NCBI GenBank assembly: GCA_036897625.1
Contig: JAYMTA010000263.1
Location: forward strand, 1-32,935
Length of the DNA stretch: 32,935 nt
Reading direction: 5' to 3'
From: Pelargonium cotyledonis
Lineage: Eukaryota; Streptophyta; Magnoliopsida; Geraniales; Geraniaceae
The first letter of the stretch is position 1, and each line of letters begins with the position of its first letter. The notes under the pieces were generated by a model. That model made no database searches. It saw only the letters and a list, made by a program, of their open reading frames with translations, and had not been told where the DNA came from. Shown here in pieces: positions 20,475 to 32,465 of the stretch. Both the position numbers and the translations under genes were made by a program.

Positions 20475-23400
20475 ATGGTATCTGGTTCGCGAACCGATAG
20501 CGAGTCTCCGGTACTCTCTGCCCAAATGCGCAACACCATACAGAGCATCAAAGAAATCGCGACGAACCATTCTGATGCCGAAATTTACATCGCTCTCAAG
20601 GAGACGAACATGGACCCTAACGAGACTGCTCAGAAATTGCTTCTCCAAGGTCGGTTTTTTTTTACCGTTTCGGTGAATTTTTGAGCCATTGGTGTTTGCA
20701 TTGTGGTTTTGGAGCGATTTTGTTTGACTGTCATTGTGCACGTTGAGCTGTGGGTGGATTAGCTGTTGAAAATTTGAGGTTTTGATTGTTTTTGTTTTTT
20801 TAGTTTTAATTTTGTTGTTAACATGAATCGAGGTTGATTTAGGAGTAATTGACTTTGCAATTTTAGCTGTTTCACTTATTTTTGGAGCATAGTGGTTATG
20901 GAGTGACTTTGTTTGTGCATTAATGACTTTGTTGGATTTTGATTAGTTTAGTTTTGATTGGAATTATGTAGGTAGAGCTATAATTTGAGATTTTGTTTGT
21001 TCTTTTTAGTTCAAGTTTGTACTGTGTGAGTGGTGCTTAAGTTTCCTGTTAATATGAAGCGATGCTGATCTAGGAGTAATTGACGTTGCTATTATCGCTA
21101 TTTCACTTATTTTGGAGCGACTTTGGTTGTTCATTATTGACCTTGTTCAATTACGAGTAATTTAATTTCGGTGCACATAGAGTATAGAGCTTGTGGTTTG
21201 GTTTAGCTATCAAAAATTTGATTTTTCGTTGTTCAATTTTGGTTCATATTTTGTTGTTGTGGAGCTTAAGTTTCTGGTTTTTCCGAAGTGAGGTTGATTT
21301 AGGAGCTAAATAACAAACCCTTTTAAGTTGTTGCACTGGTGTATTGACTATACTTGCATGGAAGGTTCCAAGAGTGGTTTGTTGAAGTCTCACTTAAATG
21401 TACAATGCTAAACAAACTGGTTGTGCAATGAATTGGTTCGATTCCCAGTAATTTAGTTTCGGTTGCAATTGTGCAGATAGAGATGTTGGTTTAGCTGTTG
21501 AAACTAAGGGTTCGTTTATCTTTTCAGTTCAAGTTCATTTAGTTTTAGTGTGGGGTTTAAGTTTCTTGTAAATGTGAAGTTTTGTTGAGTTAGGAGTGAA
21601 ATGTCAAAACCCTTTTTAGTTAAAGTTGTAGTAAATTTACCACACTTGCATTGAAGGGTCCCGAGAGTGGTCTTTTGAGAAGTCATGGTAATGTATAATG
21701 CTAACCATGTTGGACACATATTGTTTCCTAAGTCCAATTTGCAAGGGTGCCTATGTTTTTCTTTTTTGTTGTTGATATTTTTGGTGGGTTTTGGTTGTTA
21801 GGCGTTGATTATGAGCTTGGGAGGTTCTATATGAACTCTGAATTCTGTTATAACCTTTTATTCTTTGGGGATTGTTGTTAGTAGCTTTTGATAGGTAGGA
21901 GTTGATTATTAGCTTGAGTTGTTCTATTGACTTTGAAATTGGTTATCACTATTTGTTTGCGTTTTCTTCAATCTCAAAGTTCTAATGCACAATGGAGTGA
22001 GCGGTTCTTTCATTTTTCTTTACCATGTTTCAAATGCAATCTCTTATTATGCTTACCCTTGTTTTATCACTCAGATCCATTTCATGAAGTGAAGAGCAAG
22101 AGGGACAAGAAGAAAGAGGTATTGTCCTGCATTTACTTGTTTGTTTTGTTTTATATTTTTTAGCATTTAATAACACATAAATATTCTTATGGCCTCAGAG
22201 TATGGGATACAAGGTTTCTGCAGATCCAAGAAAACGACCTGAGAATGCTGCTCAGACAATGAAATATAATAAATATCCTGATCAGAATGCTGATAATGCT
22301 GGTCAATCAATGAAATATAATAAATATCCTGATCGCAATGCTGATAATGCTGGTCAAGAAACAAAGTATAATAAATTTCCCGATCGTAATGCTGAAAACG
22401 CCAATCAAGGAGCGAAATATAGTAAGTTTCCTGATCGTGGTGCTGAGCATGCTGGTCAGGGAATTAAATCTAACAAATTTCCTGATCGCCCTGCTGAGAG
22501 CGGTGGCCGTGGAATGAAATATAATGCATTTCCTGATCGCAATGCTCGAAGAGGCTCCTATACTCGGAATTCAGTACCTGGTAATTAACATATGTCAATT
22601 GTTCATACATTGCTGTTCTAATGTTCTGTCCTCTGTTTGTGTGGTGTGACATGGAAACAAGGATATTTTGCTTATGTATTTAGAGTGGCCAGAATTTCTT
22701 GACTAGCTTGTGCTGTGCTTCTTACCCTCGGTCTGAACAATTAATTTGTTGCAAAATGACTATGACAGTAGTTCTGCTCAAGTCATTCAGGCCTCTAATT
22801 TATGCCTGTATTCCTTTATGTGACCCATGCTTTGTCTCTGGTAACTTTTAGATTTTCTTTCAGAAATATAAGTTAGTAAAATGTATATATAGCCATATAG
22901 GTAGAAAAATGATTTGATTGTAATATTTTATTATCTAAAAAAGTCCTCATATGTAGGCATGATTAAGGTACAACAACTAAGTATTTTTGTTTTTTGAGTC
23001 CCCTTAGTACTAATTGTAACCAGAGTACTAAAACTTCATATTTATTTATATTTGATATTATTCAATCCACTTTCTATACAGAGTTGTAGATATCCTCACT
23101 TCTCATTCTCATTTAAAGTGTCCAGTGATCACTCTATCTGAAAATTCCAATGTATTTGTTGGCATTCCAATCCTACCTTCTCATTGCCATTTTCCAAGTT
23201 CTGGCTGTCAGTGTATTCTTAAAAAAAAAAGATCCTGTTGTATTTATTGATATTGGTTCTTTTTGTAACATGCATTTTTTATGGTCTTTTAGTTGACATA
23301 TGAGGTTTAATAGATGCAGGAGTTATCAGAGAATTCCGTGTTGTGAGAGACAATCGTCTTAACCAGAATACTAATGGGGAAGTGAAGCCTGCTTTGTCAC

Positions 23401-26400
23401 AAACCCCCTCTAAAGAGGAAGTGGTGTTAAACCCTTCTGAAAAGGGGTATGTCTTCTTGATACCCTATTGTTCTATATTTTTCTGCTATTTTCTCATCTT
23501 ATATATGTGAAGATCTTTTATAATCTTTCCCATGTTATTGTCAAGAATAGCATTTTTCTTATTGGAAAATTTACTATGCTGTAGTTTCAAATTCTATTAA
23601 ACTTACTGAAATTATCACTGAAGCATTTTTGTTTAATGGTAGAATGATAATGACACTGATAACTCCTAGTAAATTGTTATGCACATGTATTCTTGCTCCA
23701 TGCGAGTATGTTTACATGTTGAAGCAGTGTAGGTAATGTTGGCATTATAACAACTTTTCCCTAAAAGGTCCAAATTAAAGATGGAATCTGAAAAGAGTAA
23801 ATATTTTAAATGCAGATATGGTATAATTTTCAAGTAAAGTGCACCTACGTGCATATGCTAGGATTTACTTAAGAAAATGGGAAAAGAGGCGAACAGTAGA
23901 AAACTTTGACGCCCAGGAGGTTGTAACTGGAAGTTTGAGTAAAAGTTAATTAAATCAAATTTAGAAAAGAAATAAGGAAGTAAAACATATATGCTTTGAA
24001 ATAATCTCAATTAGAAATTGATCTTTAAAGGTGTAGCTGAGTAAAGGTGAATCTATTTTTTTATATGATACAATCATATATGTAGACATTGGTATATACC
24101 TCTTTGGAATTGTTTTTTTAACTTAAGATTATGCATACATACTCTACTTCATTCTTGAGCTATTAGTTCATTCATTTTTTTGGTTGTTGTGTCAGGTCAA
24201 CGTCCACTTCAGTAGACTCAAAGCCGTTGGGCGGACATAGATTTCAACCTTCTAATGGGTCAAATGAGTCACAACCAAGACATGCTAGAGAAGCTAGTTC
24301 TAGTGGCACTAATAGGAAAGAGGTATTAGAAGAAAAACGGGCTACTGTTCCAAGTTCAGTTTCAAGGGTACAAGCAGTGAAGCCAAACAATTCTCAATCA
24401 GATCCTGCAATGTCGGCGTCTAGTAATTCCGTTGTCGGTCTTTATTCCTCTTCTACAGATCCTGTTCATGTTCCATCACCTGACTCTAGATCCTCTGCTG
24501 GGGTTGTAGGTGTTCGCCGTCAGCCCTCTGAGAACACTAATAAGCGTTTGTCTTCACCAAGCAGTTCTTTCTCAAATTCAGTTGGGGGAAGAGATAGCAC
24601 TACAGAATCATTTCGACCCTTTACTGCAATTTCTAAGACTGACCAAGATACACATGCGGAATCAGTTATCCCCAGCATGACTAGCAGATTACCGAGCAAT
24701 AATAATCAGTATAATAGCAGGCCGCATCAAGTAGCGGGTCATCAAAAAGGTGCGTTTCTTTCACACAATGAACTTCTTAGTGTGTTAGATTAATTAGATA
24801 TCACTTTTCCAAGAGTTATTTTTGTAAGTATAGTACAAGAGTTCCCCGTTCTGGCAGCTGTCATTTTTATATTTATAAAATTTGACTTATTTTTGCATGA
24901 ATTAACATCTCCATAATATGTTAGTTAGAATCCGTTGAGCTTGTTAAAACACATGGTACACGCCTACACGGGTAAATGTCTACCTTTAGCCAACTTCTCC
25001 TTAGTTTTTCTTAAAAAGGAATACAACACTCATTTTGGGACGGAGGGAGTATTTTGTTAAGTTCATTCTGTATGATGTGTCTATATTCACTTATATTATT
25101 GTTTTTCTTTCTGTATCATCTGTTCATTAGAGTTCTGGGTGACAAGAATTCAATATTCTGTGCAGCTCTGCTGCCAAACAAGGAGTGGAAACCTAAATCA
25201 AGCCAAAAATCAAGTGCTGTCAACCCTGGACCTGGAGTGATCGGTACGCCAACAAAGTCGACTTCACCTCCAGTGGAAAATTGTAAGGTTTTGGATTCTG
25301 AAGCAGCTAAGTTGCAAGATAAGACTTCACGAGCAAACATTCATGAGAGTCAAAATGTAATCATAGCGCAGCATATTCGAGTTCCCGAGACTGATCGATG
25401 TCGACTCACCTTTGGTAGCTTTGGGACAGAGTTTGATAATTCCCAGAATTATGTCTCTGTTGGAGCCACTGATGAATCAGTTGATGAATCAGCTGCAAGG
25501 TTGGTGCTCTCTTGCTATTCTAAGTAATGACGTGTTTGGGGATATGCATAATTTGAAACTCTTAATTCATTTATTTAGTTCTCATGGTTTCCCTTTTGTA
25601 TATTTTTTATATGGTTGAATTATGCACTCAAATGATTTGTGTTATTGCTCTTTTGCTGGGAATCTTCACAGGAATGTTGTGTTTGATTTTTATATAAGAC
25701 ATCAATAATTTATTTGGTAATTGATATTTATATCAGAACTGATATAAAGATTGTTGAAAGAGAATCTATCATGCCAATTAGAACTATTTCAATATGCTAA
25801 TTTTATTTGATTTCTTGATGGCAGTTTGTCTGTATCAGCTCCCGAATCAACCACCGATGATGCTTCTGGAAGCAAGCAGGCAGATTTTGTAGAAGATCAA
25901 GTGCGAAATTCTGGATCTGATTCTTCGCTGTCAGGTGCTGCCTCAGAGCATCATTTAGTTGATAAGAACGAGTCTTCTAGTCCTCAGAATACGGAAAATT
26001 ATGCTGACATTGGTTTGGATCGGGACAACTGTTCATCCTATGCACCTTCAGTATCTCAGCAGCAGCAAGACCCTCCTGTATTACCTAGTTTCTCGGTGAG
26101 TTGGCTGGTGTTATCTTGACATTTAACAATTTGTGAAAATGGGTCTAAAAGCCACTTTATGACAATATGAGGGCAGTTCATTGCATGGCCGTTCGGTTGT
26201 TTCTCACATAGAGTTCTTATGTGTTTTGGTTGATTGCAGGCGTATGATCCCCAGACTGGTTATGAAATGCCATATTTCAGATCCACAATGGATGAATCTT
26301 TACAGGGACAAGGTTTTTCATCTCCTCAGGAGGTAGTTATCTTCTTTCTCTTCTTCTGTCCTCTTTCGGTCTTTTTACAAGGAATTTATTAATGCAAATG

Positions 26401-28016
26401 CTCGGTAGCTGTTTCTGCAATTCATGTCAATAAAGGAAAGAACACCATCTTATATAGTCTTTTACCAATTTAATTTACGGGCTGCTAATTTTAATGATGA
26501 CAGGCCTTGAACTCGCATACCGCCACCTCAACTATGACAATGGTACAGCAGCAGCAGCAGCATCAAGTGGCTCAGATGTATCCACAAGTTCACGTTTCTC
26601 ACTATGCTAATCTTGTGCCCTACCGTCAGTTCCTTTCCCCTGTTTATGTTCCGCCGATGGCCATGCCTGGATATTCGAGTAACCCTGCATACCCTCACCC
26701 TTCAAACGGAAACAATTACTTGCTCATGCCCGGAGGAGGTTCGCAATTCAGTGCTGGCCTCAAGTATGGAATTCAGCCATATAAGCCTGTTCCCGCTGGT
26801 AGTCCCACGGGGTTTGGGAATTTCCCTAGTCCATCAGGATATGCGATCAATGCTCCTGGTGTTGTCGGCAGTGCAACGGGGCTTGAAGATTCATCCCGGA
26901 TCAAGTACAAAGATGGCAATCTTTACATCCCAAATCCTCAGGTAACACCATATATTTTTTTTTCTGTGGTCCTTGGTGCCTGAACTATCGGTACCCAACT
27001 GATTTGGTTCTAAACTAATTTTATGTCGAAATGGTCCCGAACACTAGCATTTCCACTAGTTTCGCTGATGTGGCAGTAAAATTAAACAAATATAACTTAT
27101 TTACCTAGTCAGCTCTGATGTGACATTTAATTATTCAAATAATGAGATGTCACGCCAGTGCCGACTGCGCACCTGATTTATCCGTAGCTATTTGCATGCC
27201 ACGTCAGCGTTGATAGTATCAGCAAAAACTAAGTTAAAATGTTGGAGATCATTCTCAACGGGTTTTAATGATTGGGGGAAATTAATTCTGGCTCCAAAAT
27301 TGGTCGGGTACTAACCATTTTGATATCTCAAAATTGGCAATTACTACCTATTGATGAGCCTAGTCGTCTATTTAACATACATTCTCATTGCTGCACAAAT
27401 AGTAGTTCAAACCAATTGGATCTCTAGTATACCTGGCAATGCAGGTTGCGGCTGAAAAACAAGTGTCTTTATCAAACTACTTTTCGTCTATCCCAACGCC
27501 TCTTTCCGCGTAGTGGGAAAAGGTCGGATCAATAAAAAGTTGAAAAGTAAGAACATCTGATTTTTTTGACCGAACCTGCGGCCTGTATTGCCATCTCCTA
27601 CCTGTATGGGCACGTTTCATCCATAACTTGCATTAGCCTATCTTGATTGCATCCTAACATTTGAAAATCTACATTTACAGGCCGAGACATCAGAAATGTG
27701 GATACAGAACCCTCGGGACATTCCCGGTCAGTACTACAACATCCCGGGACAAACACCTCACGCTGCCTACATGCCATCCCACACAGGGCACGGGTCGTTC
27801 AATCCAGCTGTGGCGGCCGCACAATCATCGAACATGCAATTCCAAGGCATGTACCACCACCCGCAACAGCCCGGTGCGATGGGCAATCCGCACGCCCATC
27901 TCGGACCCGTGATGGGCGGCAATGTAGGAGGAGCTGGTTCTGCACCAGGGGCTCAGGTAGGAGCTTACCAGCAACAACCCCAATTAGGTCACCTGAACTG
28001 GACTACCAACTTCTAA
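20475..28016 (+). CDS. GBF-interacting protein 1-like
   Basis: Ten coding exons (20475-20649, 22075-22118, 22199-22580, 23320-23446, 24196-24749, 25166-25499, 25825-26095, 26240-26332, 26504-26941, 27681-28016) splice in phase to 918 codons including TAA: 917 aa. Residues about 13-72 form the GIP1 N-terminal UBA-like domain (AQMRNTIQSIKEI; MDPNETAQKLLLQDPFHEVK; KRDKKKE). A 17-residue tandem repeat (about 93-192) follows, then a long Ser-rich disordered region. The C-terminal part is rich in Gln, Tyr, Pro and Gly (PYRQFLSPVYVPPMAMPGY; NPRDIPGQYYNIPGQ) and ends LGHLNWTTNF. From family knowledge, GIP1 of Arabidopsis binds G-box factors and has chaperone-like activity; the low-complexity C-terminus suggests condensate behaviour, which is inference. 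Exons 5, 6 and 9 extend open past their donors, which is intron read-through. Confidence 0.94.
22259..22558 (+). repeat. 51-bp (17-residue) coding tandem repeat in GIP1-like exon 3
   Basis: Units starting at 22259, 22310, 22361, 22412 and 22463 are each exactly 51 bp. A sixth, partial unit starts at 22514. A diverged unit may precede them (YKVSADPRKRPENAAQT). The protein unit is of the form MKYNKYPDRNADNAGQS. The first two are nearly identical and later ones drift (YSKFPDRGAEHAGQG, SNKFPDRPAESGGRG). Conserved positions are Lys2, Asn4/Ser4, Pro7, Asp8, Ala11 and Gly15/Gln16. No indels break the frame, so the repeat is under coding constraint or recent. Confidence 0.92.
26975..27345. mobile_element. 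MITE-like inverted-repeat element in GIP1-like intron 9
   Basis: The left end (CTGAACTATCGGTACCCAAC, about 26981-27000, then TGATTTGGTTCTAAAC) is approximately the reverse complement of the right end (GGCTCCAAAATTGGTCGGGT then ACTAACCATTTTGA, about 27289-27322). The sequence between has no coding potential. This type of end (a 'ggtccctgaactat...ggtacc' motif) is common in plant non-autonomous elements. Target duplications are not clear. Confidence 0.5.
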
Positions 28017-28881
28017 AACATGGGAATTGACTGTTCTGACCTCTTCAACAACAGCCTCTATTTGCTTGTAGGGATTTTCTTTGCAACTAGCTCTATATAA
28101 AGTTCAGGTTCTTTTTTTCTTCTAATCCTTTGTAACCAACCAGCAACAGCTTCCATTTTGTCATATTTAATCAATGCATGAGTTGTTCATTTTTTTTTCA
28201 AGTCTCTATTAGTCATATAAACAACATTATTAAGCAGAAAACTCACTTTTTTGCAAACAATTATGCCATAATTATTATACATGGCTGGTCTATGTGCAGA
28301 AGCAGAGCAAGAAGGTAGGTACTGACTAGAGCTGATAATTCGTGTGTGTCGTGAAGGGCGGACCCGATTTTATACATTATATTTTGTGTTTTACAAACTT
28401 CGACCTTGACTTGCGTTTTCCCATGGAGAACCTGACTCGACATGATTATCAATTAAGCAATTCTACGCTGTTCGAACTCGTACAACGTGGGATATATTTT
28501 CTGTACTTGCGTGTTAAGTTCAAATTGTTAGCTCTAACGGATGTGATTTTTTTTGGAATAATTGTGAATGATTCAAATAGGCCAATTAGCAATCTAGGGT
28601 CTTGATTGAAGCTAAGGTTGGGTGACCCATATGGGTGCAGTGAGGATTGAGAATAATAATGGAGTAAGGTTGGGTCCTTGAAACCATCCTTCACAATTAG
28701 AGGTGTTTTGAATAATGCCATTGTTGTTGTGATGGGGCAATCCAATTATCAAATCAAGCAATATAGTTCATTGCTAATTGTGTTGAGGTCACACTTGTTA
28801 TGATGACACATATATGCTTTCATGTTGAGTGAGTGGTGTGTGCACATTCCTTCATGATTCTCTATCATTCATTATCTCATT
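28017..28881. other. GIP1-like 3' flank, then intergenic sequence
   Basis: The first 150-200 bp after the TAA should be 3'UTR; a TTGTAACCAACC and T-rich stretch near 28130-28200 is a plausible polyadenylation neighbourhood, but no AATAAA is present. From about 28250 on I see only short unrelated frames. Confidence 0.45.
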
Positions 28882-29058
28882 CCTACAAAGACTTTTTTTT
28901 TTTTTTTTAGCAAAAAGGGGGGGATGCAACACGGGGACTTCCCAGGAGGTCACTCATCCTAGTACTACTCTCTCCCAAACACGCTTAACTGCGGATATCT
29001 GATGGGGTGCGGTGCATTAGTGCTGGTATAATCGTATCCAGCTAGCCTACAAAGACTT
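28882..29058 (-). pseudogene. Retroposed 5S rRNA copy with poly(A) tail and 13-bp target-site duplication
   Basis: On the minus strand 29039-28921 is a near full-length (119 nt) plant 5S rRNA-like sequence. It starts GGATACGATTATACCAGCAC, has the control region as ATATCCGCAGTTAAGCGTG (usual form ACTCCGAAGTTAAGCGTG), then AGAGTAGTACTAGGATG and TGACCTCCTGGGAAGTCC, and ends GTGTTGCATCCC. It is followed by CCCCTTTTTGCT and about 14-16 A (28908-28893). The direct repeat CCTACAAAGACTT flanks it at 28882-28894 and 29046-29058, with six extra bases (CTAGCT) at the 5' side. Tail plus duplication are marks of LINE-type reverse transcription. It stands alone, not in a 5S array, and has several substitutions, so it is unlikely to be a working 5S gene. 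Confidence 0.9.
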
Positions 29059-29189
29059 CTTTCAATTTAATTTGCATATGTACACTAGGACAATTTATAT
29101 ATAGCACACAACAAAATGTAAAGTAAAATATATATAGTTAGTACTTAGTAACAAAAACAATCTTGTACATGTAGTTGGAAAGTACAATT

Positions 29190-29710
29190 TACCTATTGTG
29201 TTTTGGGGAATAGAGCAATATATTGCGGATTATCTTTTAGCCCGATGCATATACTGAGGAATGATACGATATATTACAAATTATCTTTTAATTCATTGCA
29301 CAACTCGCAAAAGACATGTTGTGTTTTGTGGGTTAACGCGATTCCATGCAAACTGTCCTTTATTCTAGTGCAACACACATTGGTTGTTCATGTTCATTCA
29401 CAAATGGTCCATTGCATTTCGAGGGTTATTGTGATATATTGTGAATTATCCTTTAGCCTAGTGCCTCAATTTTTTGAGGGATAGAGCGAGAGCGGCTATC
29501 CTTTAGCTTAATGCACGAGGCGTCCGTTGTTCATGTCCATTCGCAAAAAGACTAGTTGTATTGAATTTTAGGGTTAACGCAATGTCGAATTATCCTTTGA
29601 CATAAAACATAATTCGCGTTCATTCGCAAGGAGACTCATTGTATTTTAAGGAATAACGCGAGGCTACACATGATCTTTCAATCTAGTGCACAAACACATC
29701 TAAATTGATT
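29190..29710. repeat. Degenerate tandem repeat, about six units of roughly 60-145 bp
   Basis: Units share, in order, a TTGTGTTTTnnGGnnTAACGCGA-like start, a TATATTGnGAATTATCCTTTAGCCTAGTGCA middle and GTTGTTCATGTTCATTCGCAAAAGACT. Starts are near 29196, 29257, 29320, 29412, 29557 and 29639; some units lack the last block and the fourth contains an extra middle block. All frames are closed or irrelevant. Confidence 0.75.
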
Positions 29711-32008
29711 ATGACTTTGCACAAACATTGGTTTTGCATGTTCAATTCCCAACAAAATTGTGATGAACCTAACAATTAGATGCTCAATGTTTCTCAAAAC
29801 TTTGAGATCTTAAGCTATTTCTAAACAACATCATTAATGAAGAACAATACACAATCCAAGCTAGATTCGGATAAGAAACATGGGGAATATAGTTGCAAAA
29901 TGCAACATATGTTCGAGCATGTCATTAGTTGTTGTCGGCATAAATTGGGCACTTGAAATGGAAATGTGTCAAGCACTACTACATGAACAAACAGTGTGTC
30001 ATTTTCAAATGTCTAGTACCTTGTCTTGTTGTGTCAAATCTACTTGGAATGGTGGAGGAGGTAGTGGAAATTAGAAGATAACTCCTTTTTCTTGGTTTAG
30101 GGCATGTGATGGTGCAATTTTGAGTTGTGTAATTGGGTCCCCAAATTGGTCATCATTTTCCATGATATGAATGGAATCTTCTTCATCCACGTATATTATT
30201 ACTATGATTGGAAACGAATTTTGCGACGTTTTTACTGCACTATTTTGCTATGCACAAAGCTTGATGCAAAAGATAAAAACACTTTCAAAAATCAGATGGT
30301 GATGTTTACCGAATGAGTTGAAACTTGGTCGATCCATGCGAAATGGGCTTAAGTCGAGGTCTAAACCGTCATCGGTCATCCTTTTATATAAAATTTGCAT
30401 CAAAACCACATTCCATTTTAGAGGCTGTTCTCTTGGTGGAGTGTTTCACTTTCATTCTTAGGGTGAAGTTTTTGATACCAATAGCTAGGTGTAGAAGTAT
30501 TTTTTTCCCCATTTTCTTCTTATTCTTTTTAAGCTGAGCTATGCCAAAAGAAGTAGTTGAGACTTGAGAATGAAAAAAAAAATTGTAGCATGCTTCTCAT
30601 TATTTCATGGAATTGTAAGGTTGTGAAGTTGTGGTGTAGGCCAGGATAGTAAAGGCTATAGACATAGATAAGTAATGAGTATTTTGGCTATGAGTACTGT
30701 GAAGTATTATATGTGTTCATATATAATAATAGACGCGACAATTCAGATTTCAGAATAGATTTATATTATATTTGTTTGGATTAAGATTGATAAAGGGTAA
30801 CATGTATCCGATCTAAAATGAGTTTAATTGGATCTTTTAGTTTATTATAGTATAAAATGTGCGGATTCATTTGAATTTCTTCGATATATTCCCTCGGATT
30901 GAATTGGTTTTGAATCGTACAAAATTTCAGACATCTACAAGTTCGGTTCCAAATTGTCAATTCCATGTTATAATAATGGATGACTTGTATGTAAGTAAAA
31001 GGGAAAGAGAGCAGAAGAGTTAGCAAAGCACACACATTTAGCTTTGGAGGCTTTTTTGCTTTGTTTAATCTTCACTTTTTTCTTTGTTAGTTCACATTTC
31101 CTTTGTCTCAATTTCTTAGATATATCCTATCAAATCTGCTTTTCTTTGTACTCTCTCAAAAAGTTTGGGAGCCACGAGTGCAATCATACAATACAAACAT
31201 TTTATAGTGATTGGTTGTTTTCTAACATATCGATGTATAAATAGTTTTTGGTGTCGTTCAACAATAATTAAAAATCTAGCACTTTGATTCTCTTTAATTT
31301 GTGCCGCGAGAAACTCTTCTACAAAAGAAAACACGCGTGCGAAACACTAAAAAATATCTCTAGCATTTTTCGATAACTTAGTACGGGATTTATCATCATC
31401 TTTGCTACAATAAACTATCCATAGAAAAAGAGAAACATGTAATTTTTTTTTCAATCAGCATTCGAAACAATCGAGACTCAAACCTGACACTAACAACGAT
31501 GATCATCACTCTCTTAAAGTTGCTAGAAAGTGGTAGCAATGTTTATTGGGATATCTAAACAGATTATGATTACAAGACAATCACATAATTACATTGTTTG
31601 TACTTGTACGTGGTGATAATCAAGTTACTAAGATCTAGTGGCTTAAGCTATGTAACAAGTGCTTGTTTTGTAACCATAACGCTCAGGAAAGAAAAGAACG
31701 GATTTGCTGTTTATCTATCTCTCGTCAGTTCAGTTATAAAACTGTAACAAACTTGCACGTTGCAACGAAGGATTTTGTTCTATAAATTTTATTATAGCTC
31801 TGCAAGTGGACCGACTAAAACTTTGGAACATGACTCACCAACTTTAGTGACATGTTTAAATAAATTTGAACCCATATTCCAACTTATCTGATTTGCAAAT
31901 CTGTTTTTTTAAGAACAAAACATGCAATAAGCCGCATAAGTTGACTGTGCTAGCACAACCAAAGCTAGCTAGGAGCAGCTTTGTCAATTATATATATAGG
32001 GTTTAATG
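29711..32008. other. Intergenic sequence without a supported gene
   Basis: AT-rich sequence with scattered short frames (for example 29880-30074 and 31044-31244) that show no motif, no repeat structure and no GC rise. No tRNA-like clover leaf or pol III box pair was recognised. Confidence 0.45.
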
Positions 32009-32395
32009 TATATCAGTTAACTGATATAAAGTTATATCAGTTAAACCAATAACGTGATGACACCTCATTTAAAATCATGAATCCGGACGGGTCGCTCCGC
32101 TCCCACAAATTTGGGTGGGTATAAGTGATTTTGAATGAGGTGTTATCACCTCATTGGCTTCTCAAATTGCAACTGATATATCAGTTAACTGATATACATT
32201 TTGGTGTAACGTATATCGGTTGACTGATATAAAGTTATATCAATTAAATTAATAATATGATGGCACCTCATTTAAAATATCATAGATCCGGACGGATCGT
32301 TTCGCTCCCACAAATTCACTTGGGTGTGTATAAGTGAATTTAAATGAGATGTCATCGCCTCATTGGTTTTGTTAAGTTGCAAATGATATACATTT
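32009..32395. mobile_element. Tandem pair of MITE-like hairpin elements
   Basis: Two related copies, about 32009-32196 and 32213-32395. Each has an inverted repeat (arm GATGACACCTCATTTAAAAT, matched by ATTTTGAATGAGGTGTTATC in the other arm) around a loop with GGACGGGTCGCT and CCCACAAAT...GGGTATAAGTG. The first copy is bounded by identical 20-bp perfect palindromes (TATATCAGTTAACTGATATA at 32009-32028 and 32177-32196). The second starts with a mutated palindrome (TATATCGGTTGACTGATATA). No coding capacity. Confidence 0.8.
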
Positions 32396-32397
32396 TA

Positions 32398-32465
32398 CCC
32401 ATATATATACATGTATGTGTGTGTACATATATATATATATATACATGTATATATATTATATATAA
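32398..32465. repeat. TA/TG microsatellite
   Basis: Runs of ATATATA, TGTGTGTG and TACATGTATATATAT follow each other with near-palindromic TACATGTA cores at both ends. This is ordinary simple sequence. Confidence 0.85.

Noticed and set aside
22167-22652. Regular 51-bp repeats resembling a CRISPR array or minisatellite, and minus-strand repeat frames
   Set aside because: There are no unique spacers, the genome is plant, and the repeat lies in frame inside a correctly spliced exon; the minus-strand frames are shadows of it.
24750-24793. Alternative stop of the GIP1-like protein after exon 5
   Set aside because: The stop is reached only by reading past a good GTGCGT donor; the next exon is in phase and continues the family sequence.
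28921-29039. Functional 5S rRNA gene or Cassandra LTR
   Set aside because: The copy is alone, has substitutions in the internal control region, and carries a poly(A) tail and target duplication, which neither a tandem 5S gene nor an LTR would have.
29880-31334. Short frames in the right intergenic region as possible small genes
   Set aside because: No motif, composition change, splice partner or conserved neighbour supports any of them.
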